Assembly (NCBI GenBank): GCA_036013505.1
Contig: CP107851.1
Coordinates: 4,800,001-4,864,000 of the forward strand
DNA length: 64,000 bases
Reading direction: 5' to 3'
Origin: Streptomyces sp. NBC_00510
GTDB lineage: Bacteria > Actinomycetota > Actinomycetes > Streptomycetales > Streptomycetaceae
Both the position numbers and the translations under genes were made by a program. The first letter of the stretch is position 1; every line of letters starts with the position of its first letter. The notes below the pieces were generated by a model. It saw only the letters and a program-made list of their open reading frames with translations, was not told where the DNA came from and made no database searches. Shown piece after piece: positions 14,899 to 22,042 of the stretch.

Positions 14899-17775
14899 CT
14901 ACTCGGCGGGCTCGGCGGCCGCGGAAGCGGCCTTCTTCGCCGTGGTCGTGGCCTTGGCGACGGTCTTCTTGGCGGTCGTCTTGGCCGCCGCGGTCTTCTT
15001 CGCCGCGGTGGTCTTGGCGGCCGTCTTCTTCGCCGCCGTCTTGGTCGCGGTCGCCTTCTTGGCCGGGGCCTTCTTGGCCGCCGTCTTCTTCGCCGTCTTC
15101 TTGGCGGGGGCCTTGGCCCGCTTCTCGGCGAGCAGCTCGTAGCCGCGCTCGGGCGTGATCGTCTCGACGTCGTCGTCACGGCGCAGTGTGGCGTTGGTCT
15201 CGCCGTCGGTGACGTACGGACCGAAGCGGCCGTCCTTGACGACGACGGGGCGCTCGCTGACCGGGTCGGTGCCCAGTTCCTTCAGCGGGGGCTTGGCCGC
15301 GGCGCGGCCGCGCACCTTCGGCTGGGCGTAGATCGCCAGGGCCTGGTCGAGGGTGATCGTGAAGAGCTGGTCCTCGGTCTCCAGGGAGCGCGAGTCGGTG
15401 CCCTTCTTCAGGTACGGGCCGTAGCGGCCGTTCTGGGCGGTGATCTCGACGCCCTCGGCGTCGGCGCCGACGACGCGCGGCAGCGACATCAGCTTGAGCG
15501 CGTCCTCCAGCGTCACCGTGTCGAGGGACATCGACTTGAAGAGGGAGGCGGTGCGCGGCTTGACCGCGTTCTTGCCGGTCTTCGGGGTGCCCTCGGGCAG
15601 GATCTCGGTGACGTACGGGCCGTAGCGGCCGTCCTTGGCCACGATCTGGCGGCCGGTCTCCGGGTCGGCGCCCAGCTCGAAGTCGCCGCTGGGCTTGGCC
15701 AGCAGCTCCTCGGCGAGCTCGACGGTCAGCTCGTCCGGCGGCATGTCGTCGGGGACGTCGGCGCGCTGCCCGGTCTCGCCCTCGGTCTCGGCGGCCTTCT
15801 CCACGTACGGGCCGTAGCGGCCGACGCGCAGCACGATGCCGTTGCCCACGGGGAACGAGGAGACCTCGCGGGCGTCGATGGCGCCGAGGTCCTCGACGAG
15901 TTCCTTCAGGCCGCCGAGGTGGTCGCCGTCGCCGTTGCCCGCGTCCGCGGCACCGCCGACGGGGGTGTCGCCCTCGCCGAAGTAGAAGCGGCGCAGCCAC
16001 GGCACCGCCTGGGCCTCACCGCGGGCGATGCGGTCGAGGTCGTCCTCCATCCGCGCGGTGAAGTCGTAGTCGACGAGCCGGCCGAAGTGCTTCTCCAGCA
16101 GGCCGACGACGGCGAAGGAGAGGAAGGACGGCACCAGGGCCGTGCCCTTCTTGAAGACGTAGCCGCGGTCGAGGATGGTGCCGATGATCGAGGCGTACGT
16201 CGACGGACGTCCGATCTCGCGCTCTTCCAGCTCCTTGACCAGCGAGGCCTCGGTGTAGCGGGCGGGCGGCTTGGTGGCGTGGCCGTCGGCGGTGACGTCC
16301 CGCGCGGTGAGGGCGTCGCCCTCGGTGACGGCGGGCAGCCGGCGCTCGCTGCTGTCGAGCTCGGCGTTGGGGTCGTCGGCGCCCTCGACGTAGGCCTTCA
16401 TGAAGCCGTGGAAGGTGATGATCTTGCCGGAGGCGGAGAACTCGGCGTCCCGGCCGTCGGCCGCGCGACCGCCGACCTTGACGGTGACGGACTGACCGAC
16501 CGCGTCCTTCATCTGGGAGGCGACGGTGCGCATCCAGATCAGCTCGTACAGGCGGTACTGGTCGCCGGTCAGGCCGGTCTCGGCCGGGGTGCGGAAACGA
16601 TCACCCGAGGGGCGGATCGCCTCGTGCGCCTCCTGGGCGTTCTTGACCTTGCCCGCGTAGACGCGGGGCTTGTCCGGCAGGTAGTCGGCGCCGTAGAGCT
16701 GGGTGACCTGGGCCCGGGCGGCGGTGATCGCGGTCTCCGACAGCGTGGTGGAGTCCGTACGCATGTAGGTGATGAAGCCGTTCTCGTACAGCTTCTGGGC
16801 GACCTGCATGGTGGCCTTGGCGCCGAAGCCGAGCTTGCGGCTGGCCTCCTGCTGCAGGGTCGTGGTGCGGAAGGGCGCGTACGGCGAGCGGCGGTACGGC
16901 TTGGACTCGACCGAGCGGACGGAGAAGGCGGCGCCCTCCAGGGCGGCGGCGAGCGCGCGGGCGGCGGCCTCGTCCAGGTGGAGGACGTTGGCACCGTCCT
17001 TGAGCCGGCCGTTCGCGCCGAAGTCACGACCCTGCGCGACGCGCTTGCCGTCGACCGCGCTGAGCTTGGCGCCGAAGGTGCCCGGGTCGGTGGCGTCACC
17101 GGCCCGGCCGGTGGCGAAGGTCCCGGACAGGTCCCAGTACTCGGCGGAGCGGAAGGCGATGCGCTCGCGCTCGCGCTGGACGACGAGCCGGGTGGCGACG
17201 GACTGGACACGGCCGGCCGACAGGCGCGGCATGACCTTCTTCCACAGGACCGGCGAGACCTCGTAGCCGTAGAGGCGGTCGAGGATGCGGCGGGTCTCCT
17301 GGGCGTCGACGAGGGGCTGGTTCAGCTCGCGCGGGTTGCGGACGGCTTCCTGGATGGCGTCCTTGGTGATCTCGTGGAAGACCATCCGGCGGACCGGGAC
17401 CTTGGGCTTGAGGACCTCCTGCAGGTGCCAGGCGATGGCCTCGCCCTCGCGGTCCTCATCGGTGGCGAGCAGGAGCTCGTCGGACTCCTTGAGCAGGTCC
17501 TTCAGCTTCTTGACCTGGGCCTTCTTGTCCGCGTTGACGACGTAGATCGGCTGGAACTCGCTGTCGACGTTGACGCCGAGCCGCGCCCACGGCTGGCCCT
17601 TGTACTCCGCCGGCACTTCGGCGGCCCCGTTCGGGAGGTCGCGGATGTGCCCGACGCTGGCCTCGACGACATAGCCGGGGCCGAGGTAGCCCTTGATCGT
17701 CTTCGCCTTGGCAGGCGACTCGACGATCACGAGTCGGCGGCCGCTGCCCTGTGCGGTCTCGCGGGTCGGGGACAA
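14899..17775 (-). CDS. topA: DNA topoisomerase I
   Basis: A 958-residue type IA topoisomerase, which relaxes negative supercoils by single-strand cutting and passage. The TOPRIM domain starts at residue 13 (RLVIVESPAKAKTIKGYLG) and includes the DEDREGEA acidic cluster. The active-site tyrosine is in ITYMRTDSTTL. The C-terminal half carries four or more repeats of the R/DGRYGPYV type, as in actinobacterial TopA, and no zinc fingers. The last 70 residues are a Lys/Ala tail rich in KKTA units that binds DNA and raises processivity in Streptomyces TopA. The frame stays open far upstream; the TTG at 17775, reading SPTRETAQ, matches known Streptomyces TopA starts. It is probably transcribed together with the Tmk fusion. 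Confidence 0.97.
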   Translation of the reverse strand: MSPTRETAQGSGRRLVIVESPAKAKTIKGYLGPGYVVEASVGHIRDLPNGAAEVPAEYKGQPWARLGVNVDSEFQPIYVVNADKKAQVKKLKDLLKESDELLLATDEDREGEAIAWHLQEVLKPKVPVRRMVFHEITKDAIQEAVRNPRELNQPLVDAQETRRILDRLYGYEVSPVLWKKVMPRLSAGRVQSVATRLVVQRERERIAFRSAEYWDLSGTFATGRAGDATDPGTFGAKLSAVDGKRVAQGRDFGANGRLKDGANVLHLDEAAARALAAALEGAAFSVRSVESKPYRRSPYAPFRTTTLQQEASRKLGFGAKATMQVAQKLYENGFITYMRTDSTTLSETAITAARAQVTQLYGADYLPDKPRVYAGKVKNAQEAHEAIRPSGDRFRTPAETGLTGDQYRLYELIWMRTVASQMKDAVGQSVTVKVGGRAADGRDAEFSASGKIITFHGFMKAYVEGADDPNAELDSSERRLPAVTEGDALTARDVTADGHATKPPARYTEASLVKELEEREIGRPSTYASIIGTILDRGYVFKKGTALVPSFLSFAVVGLLEKHFGRLVDYDFTARMEDDLDRIARGEAQAVPWLRRFYFGEGDTPVGGAADAGNGDGDHLGGLKELVEDLGAIDAREVSSFPVGNGIVLRVGRYGPYVEKAAETEGETGQRADVPDDMPPDELTVELAEELLAKPSGDFELGADPETGRQIVAKDGRYGPYVTEILPEGTPKTGKNAVKPRTASLFKSMSLDTVTLEDALKLMSLPRVVGADAEGVEITAQNGRYGPYLKKGTDSRSLETEDQLFTITLDQALAIYAQPKVRGRAAAKPPLKELGTDPVSERPVVVKDGRFGPYVTDGETNATLRRDDDVETITPERGYELLAEKRAKAPAKKTAKKTAAKKAPAKKATATKTAAKKTAAKTTAAKKTAAAKTTAKKTVAKATTTAKKAASAAAEPAE

Positions 17776-17936
17776 CTTCGCTCTTCTCTCCGGGTCGAAG
17801 GTGGTCTCGCTGCGGAGTGTGACCGTACATCCCGGTCCCGTGTCAAACGGGAAAAGTCCGCAACGCCACTCGAACGGTAACCCGACAAGCGTCCTGTCTG
17901 CCGCACGGACTGCCGTCCATGTCCGATTTGCCCAGG

Positions 17937-18131
17937 TCAGAGGATCAGGAACAGCCAGACCCCGACAAGAAGCGAAACAACCCCGAAGAAACCTGCCACG
18001 GCGGCGGACGCCGGGCCCCCTCCCTGGACCACCGGCAGGTGCCGCAGCGACCGGGTGACGGTCCAGGCCAGGAGGGCTGCCCCGAATACCGCGAACACCG
18101 TCCCGGCGAAGATCCCTGGCGCGGTTTCCAT
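17937..18131 (-). CDS. small two-helix membrane protein
   Basis: A 64-residue protein with two hydrophobic helices (about residues 6-22 and 43-62) joined by a basic and glycine-rich loop. I do not recognise a family. The second of two nearby ATGs (18131) is chosen because GGGGGA lies eight bases before it; the first ATG, at 18137, is only two bases from that site. It lies upstream of topA on the same strand but is separated by 161 bases. It is divergent from the TM2 gene. Function unknown. Confidence 0.65.
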   Translation of the reverse strand: METAPGIFAGTVFAVFGAALLAWTVTRSLRHLPVVQGGGPASAAVAGFFGVVSLLVGVWLFLIL

Positions 18132-18412
18132 GTACATGTCCCCCAGGTCCCTCTCGTGCTCCACGACCGACGCCCCCGCAGCCACGGAGAGTGGCACGCC
18201 GGGGCGACAACCGGAAGAACCCACGGTGAACTCCGCCCGAAAGGGCGTGGCCGGATCCTTTCGCTCCCGCCCGGTTCCACCGGGCCCGGCCGCGGCCCCT
18301 CCCCGCTCGCCGTCCCCCCTTCCCCCTGGCCGCCCTCCTCGCCCCTGACCGCCTTGACTCGCCTGACAAGATGTCCGGATACACCGAACGTTCTCTCAGG
18401 GGGAGTCCCACG

Positions 18413-18826
18413 ATGTCCGACCCGAACAACCCGTACGGCCAGCCCGAGCCGGATGGTTACGGCTACCCGCAGCAGCCCCCGGCCGGCCCCGGCGGCTACG
18501 GCCAGCAGCCCGGCTACGGCTACCCGCAGCAGGGTTACCCCCAGCAGGGATACCCGCAGGGCGCCTACACCGGCGACCCCAACGCCCCGTACGGCTACGA
18601 CATGTACGGCCGCCCGCTGTCGGACAAGTCCAAGGTCGTGGCCGGCGTGCTGCAGCTGCTGGTGGGCGGCCTGGGCATCGGGCGCTTCTACGTGGGCGAC
18701 ATCGGCATCGGCGTCGCGCAGCTCCTCACCTGCGGCGGCTTCGGCATCTGGGCGCTGATCGACGGCATCCTCTTCCTGACGAGCAACGACCGCACCGACT
18801 CGCAGGGCCGGATCCTGCGCAGCTGA
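18413..18826 (+). CDS. TM2 domain protein with Gly/Tyr/Pro/Gln-rich N-terminus
   Basis: A 137-residue membrane protein. Residues 1-58 are low-complexity, with repeated GYPQQ and GYGYP units, and probably flexible. The C-terminal TM2 domain has two helices joined by a short turn (GGLGIGRFYVGDIGIGVAQLL), preceded by the conserved GRPLSDKSK. The ATG at 18413 is preceded by CAGGGGGAG at six to nine bases; an upstream in-frame ATG has no ribosome-binding site. TM2 proteins have no agreed biochemical role. The next gene starts five bases after its stop, and a paralogue follows at 19398. Confidence 0.85.
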   Translation: MSDPNNPYGQPEPDGYGYPQQPPAGPGGYGQQPGYGYPQQGYPQQGYPQGAYTGDPNAPYGYDMYGRPLSDKSKVVAGVLQLLVGGLGIGRFYVGDIGIGVAQLLTCGGFGIWALIDGILFLTSNDRTDSQGRILRS

Positions 18827-18831
18827 GGACG

Positions 18832-19242
18832 ATGACCTCCCTGACCTGGAACCGCCTCAGGGCCGTGGCCGGACGACCGGCCACGGCCCCCGTGGCGTCG
18901 CTCGTCGCGGGCGCGGCGGGCGCCGCCTACCTGTGGGGCACCGACCCGCACCAGGAGGGGCACTGGCTGCCCCGATGCCCCTTCAACTTCCTGACGGGGC
19001 TGCTCTGTCCCGCCTGCGGCGCGACCCGCATGGTCTACGACCTGATGCACGGCGACCTGTCGGCCGCCTTCCACGACAACGCGCTGCTGCTCCTGGCGAG
19101 CCCCTTTCCCCTCTATCTGTACGCGCGGTGGGTGACGGAGGGGCTGCGCGGCCGTTCCTACCGCCCCACGCTCGGACGCCGTGCGCAACTGGCGGTCCTG
19201 GGGATCGCCGTGGCCTGGGCCGTCGTACGCAACGCGGTTTGA
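18832..19242 (+). CDS. DUF2752 family membrane protein
   Basis: A 136-residue protein of the DUF2752 family. The diagnostic motif CPFNFLTGLLCPACGATR lies at about residues 49-66, with three cysteines whose spacing suggests a metal or redox site at the membrane face. A helix near 20-36, one near 83-100 and one near 117-132 are hydrophobic. It begins five bases after the first TM2 gene and is almost certainly translated with it. The family is widespread in actinobacteria and Bacteroidetes and has no proven function. The repeated pairing with TM2 proteins suggests that they act together. Confidence 0.85.
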   Translation: MTSLTWNRLRAVAGRPATAPVASLVAGAAGAAYLWGTDPHQEGHWLPRCPFNFLTGLLCPACGATRMVYDLMHGDLSAAFHDNALLLLASPFPLYLYARWVTEGLRGRSYRPTLGRRAQLAVLGIAVAWAVVRNAV

Positions 19243-19397
19243 CAACGCGGTGATCACGGTTCCGTGACGGCTGTTCATCATCGGGACGGATGTCAATTTT
19301 CTGATGTAAGTATGTGGCCATCCGAGGCGGGGGGCCGGATCCTGAGGAAACGTGCGCTCCTGCCTGATCGTCCCCATTTGCGCAAGGAGCGACCTTC

Positions 19398-19661
19398 ATG
19401 GCCACGCCCACCACTGACGCCCCGCACGGCTACGACGCGGCCGGCCGTCCGCTGTCCGACAAGTCGAAGATCACCGCTGGTCTTCTGCAGCTCTTCCTGG
19501 GCGGCCTGGGCATCGGGCGCTTCTACACCGGCCACACCGGCATGGCCATCGCCCAGCTCCTGACCTGCGGCGGCCTCGGCTTCTGGGCCCTGATCGACGC
19601 GATCCTCTTCTTCACCAGCAAGGACCGCACGGACTCCAAGGGCCGCGTCCTGCAGGGCTGA
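19398..19661 (+). CDS. TM2 domain protein, paralogue without long N-terminus
   Basis: An 87-residue TM2 protein with two membrane helices. From GYDxxGRPLSDKSK to the C-terminus it is nearly identical to the TM2 domain of the protein at 18413-18826, sharing GGLGIGRFY, AQLLTCGG, WALID and DRTDS blocks, but it lacks the GYPQQ-rich N-terminus. The ATG is preceded by AAGGAG at eight bases. It lies 155 bases after the DUF2752 gene, so it may have its own promoter. A local duplication is the simplest origin. Confidence 0.85.
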   Translation: MATPTTDAPHGYDAAGRPLSDKSKITAGLLQLFLGGLGIGRFYTGHTGMAIAQLLTCGGLGFWALIDAILFFTSKDRTDSKGRVLQG

Positions 19662-19680
19662 TCCCCGCGACGCACCCCGA

Positions 19681-19716
19681 CGGCCCGCCTCCGCTCTCCG
19701 CTGCGGAGGCGGGCCG
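19681..19716. terminator. bidirectional terminator hairpin
   Basis: A perfect 14-base stem (CGGCCCGCCTCCGC at 19681-19694 with its complement at 19703-19716) with an eight-base loop lies between the converging TM2 and methyltransferase genes. Confidence 0.75.
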
Positions 19717-19728
19717 CCGCGCTCCCGC

Positions 19729-21246
19729 TCACACCGGCTCGATGAAGCCCTGCTCCACCAGCAGCCGGATCGCCTCCGGCGTACGGTCCCGCAGCACCAC
19801 CGGGTCCTCGCCCAGCAACTGGGCGATGGCGTCCAGGATCCGACCGGCCGTCAGCGTCCCGTCGCAGACGCCCGCGAAGCCCGCGCCGACCGTGTCCACC
19901 CTCGTCGCGCGCCGCATGCCGCGGTTCGCCCGCAGGACGACGTGCTCCGGGTCCTCGGCGCCGGGCAGTCCCACCTGCTCCTGCACCACCTCGTCCGCCA
20001 GCCTGAAGCGCTCGTCGAGCAGCGCCGCGTCGTCGTGGGCGCGCAGGAAGTCCTGGCGGCCGAACCAGGCCGCGATGTGCGGCCCGAGCGGCTGCTCGAC
20101 GGGGTGCGGCCACTCCTCGGCGGTGACGGCGTGACGGTCCGAGCCGGTCCTGCGCACGGTGATCCAGCCGAAGCCCACGGCCTTGGTCTTGCGCTGTTCG
20201 AAGGCGTCCAGCCACGCGTCGTAGCGGGCGGCGTACGCCTCGGGCCCCGCCAGGTGGTCACCGCCGTCGCGCAGCCACAGCTCCGCGTACTGCGTGACGT
20301 CCTGCACCTCGCGCTGCACGATCCACGCGTCGCAGCCGGCGGGCACCCAGGCGGAGACGCGGTCCCGCCAGTCCTCGCCCTCGGTGTGCTCCCAGTTGGC
20401 GAGCAATTGGAGGTGCCCGCCCTCGGTGAGGTGGTCGGCGGCCTGCCGGACGACGGTCCGGCACAGGTCGTCGCCGGCCATGCCGCCGTCGCGGTAGGTG
20501 AAGCGGCTGCCCGGGGAGATGACGAACGGCGGGTTGGACACGATCAGGTCGTAGCGCTCGTCGCCGACCGGCTCGAAGAGGCTGCCCTGCCGGACGTCCG
20601 GCTCGGGCGCGCCCGACAGGGCGAGGGTGAGCCGCGTGAAGTGCAGGGCGCGGGGGTTGAGGTCGGTCGCGGTGACCCGGGTGGCGTGCCGGGAGGCGTG
20701 CAGCGCCTGGATGCCGGAACCGGTGCCGAGGTCCAGCGCCCGGGCCACGGGCGTGCGGACGGTGATCCCGGCGAGCGTGGTCGACGCGCCGCCGACGCCG
20801 AGCACCAGGTCCGCGCGGTCCACGCCGGGCGTCGTACGGATGCCGTTGGCGCCGCCCACCGCGCAGCCGAGGTCGGACACGATGTACCAGTCCTCGCCGC
20901 CGTCGCCCCCGTAGGGGCGGACGTCCACCGTGGCGCGCACCTCGTCGCCGTCCCGGACGAGCCAGCCGTCCTCGAGGGCCGCGTCGAGGGGCAGCACGTC
21001 GCGCAGCCGGGCGTACGGGACCGGCTGCTGCAGCAGGAAGAGCCGCACCAGGCTCTCCAGAGGGCTGCCGCCGCGGGTGGCACGCAGGGCGGGTACGGTC
21101 TCCGCCCGCGAGAGCGCGGCGTAGGCGGTCGCCCCGAGCAGGTCGAGACAGCCGTCGGCCGTGAAGGCCGCGGCGCGCAGCGCGTCGCGGAGGCGGTCGG
21201 CGCGGTCGGGGGCGGGCAGGGGCTGCGGGGGCGGCTGCGTACTCAC
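19729..21246 (-). CDS. class I SAM-dependent methyltransferase (HemK/RNA-type)
   Basis: A 505-residue methyltransferase. A helical N-terminal domain of about 150 residues is followed by a Rossmann methyltransferase fold with the SAM-binding ALDLGTGSGIQALHA motif near residue 168. The catalytic NPPF motif (IVSNPPFVISP) follows; it is typical of enzymes that methylate amide or exocyclic amino nitrogens in release factors, rRNA or DNA. About 180 extra C-terminal residues have no recognised fold. The GTG at 21246 is chosen because the upstream frame is unlike the family. The target is unknown; the domain order fits DUF7059/DUF7782-type actinobacterial methyltransferases. Confidence 0.85.
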   Translation of the reverse strand: MSTQPPPQPLPAPDRADRLRDALRAAAFTADGCLDLLGATAYAALSRAETVPALRATRGGSPLESLVRLFLLQQPVPYARLRDVLPLDAALEDGWLVRDGDEVRATVDVRPYGGDGGEDWYIVSDLGCAVGGANGIRTTPGVDRADLVLGVGGASTTLAGITVRTPVARALDLGTGSGIQALHASRHATRVTATDLNPRALHFTRLTLALSGAPEPDVRQGSLFEPVGDERYDLIVSNPPFVISPGSRFTYRDGGMAGDDLCRTVVRQAADHLTEGGHLQLLANWEHTEGEDWRDRVSAWVPAGCDAWIVQREVQDVTQYAELWLRDGGDHLAGPEAYAARYDAWLDAFEQRKTKAVGFGWITVRRTGSDRHAVTAEEWPHPVEQPLGPHIAAWFGRQDFLRAHDDAALLDERFRLADEVVQEQVGLPGAEDPEHVVLRANRGMRRATRVDTVGAGFAGVCDGTLTAGRILDAIAQLLGEDPVVLRDRTPEAIRLLVEQGFIEPV

Positions 21247-21302
21247 GCTGCCATTGTCACCCGCGACGGGGCGCCCGGCGGGCCCCACCCGCCCTCGGAC
21301 GG

Positions 21303-21869
21303 TCAGGACTTCGAGGGCTTCGGGCCGGAGTCCTGGCAGCCGGGCTGCTTCGCCATGGCCTGGCCGACCTCGCCCTGGCGCAGCGTGTCGAGCGCCTGCT
21401 CGCCGCTCTTGCTCACCTTGGCCAGGTTGTCGGAGACGCCCTTCAGCCCGTCGGCGAACTTCGCCTGGTCGGAGACGGGCAGCGCGTCGACCTGCTTGCG
21501 CAGGTTCGCGTAGGCGGTGGACAGCGAATTGAGGTCGTTGACCGCGTCCTGCTTGAGCTTCGTGCCGTCGTCGACCGGCGGGTCGCCGGCCTTGCCGACG
21601 ATCCCGGCGAGCGCCTTGTAGGCCTCCGAGATCTGCCCGAACGCCGTGGAGTCGGCACTCCGGACGTCCTGCGGCTTGGCGTTGCTCGGGGTGTTGCTGA
21701 TGTGGGTGTTCGCGTCGTTGATCTTCTTGACCTGGGCGGAGGCCTGGTCGCAGACCGTCTTCGCCCAGGCGTCGAGCTTTTCGTTACCGCCGTCGCCGCA
21801 TCCCGACAGCGACCCCGTCGCGAGGATCACAGCCGTGACGGACAGCGCAGCCGCGAGTTTGGTGTTCAC
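21303..21869 (-). CDS. small secreted lipoprotein
   Basis: A 188-residue exported lipoprotein. The N-terminus has a basic start, a hydrophobic core and an LSGC lipobox (cysteine near residue 25), so it should be anchored to the outer face of the membrane. The mature part is helical and hydrophilic, resembling predicted small secreted hydrophilic proteins of Streptomyces. A second cysteine (CDQAS) lies near residue 40 and a third near the C-terminus (PGCQDSGP), which could form a disulfide. The GTG at 21869 starts exactly at the signal peptide. It is 56 bases upstream of the methyltransferase gene on the same strand and may be co-transcribed. Function unknown. Confidence 0.8.
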   Translation of the reverse strand: MNTKLAAALSVTAVILATGSLSGCGDGGNEKLDAWAKTVCDQASAQVKKINDANTHISNTPSNAKPQDVRSADSTAFGQISEAYKALAGIVGKAGDPPVDDGTKLKQDAVNDLNSLSTAYANLRKQVDALPVSDQAKFADGLKGVSDNLAKVSKSGEQALDTLRQGEVGQAMAKQPGCQDSGPKPSKS

Positions 21870-21981
21870 GGCCCCGGAACCTACACGGCTCCTGTCCGCG
21901 GGCCACATCGCTTCCACTCGATGCGCCCACTATTGCCCCTTATGAACCAAGAAGAGGGTGATGCATCTGACGTGCCCGCAC

Positions 21982-22017
21982 GCGGCGGGCGCCACCCCGG
22001 AGGATGACGCCCGCCGC
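21982..22017 (-). terminator. terminator downstream of hppA
   Basis: GCGGCGGGCG (21982-21991) pairs perfectly with CGCCCGCCGC (22008-22017) around a 16-base loop, 26 bases after the hppA stop. Confidence 0.6.
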
Positions 22018-22042
22018 CGTATCAAGATGAGCTCACACTACG

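Noticed and set aside
14899..15120. Short tandem repeats resembling a CRISPR or satellite array
   Set aside because: They encode the Lys/Ala-rich tail of TopA in frame; units are unequal and there are no spacers.
11520..15158. 1212-codon plus-strand frame opposite the Tmk fusion and TopA
   Set aside because: No motif, and it spans two genuine genes with clear catalytic residues.
18480..18570. Repeated CAGCAGGGNTACCC-like DNA
   Set aside because: It is the in-frame coding of GYPQQ repeats in the TM2 protein, not an independent repeat element.
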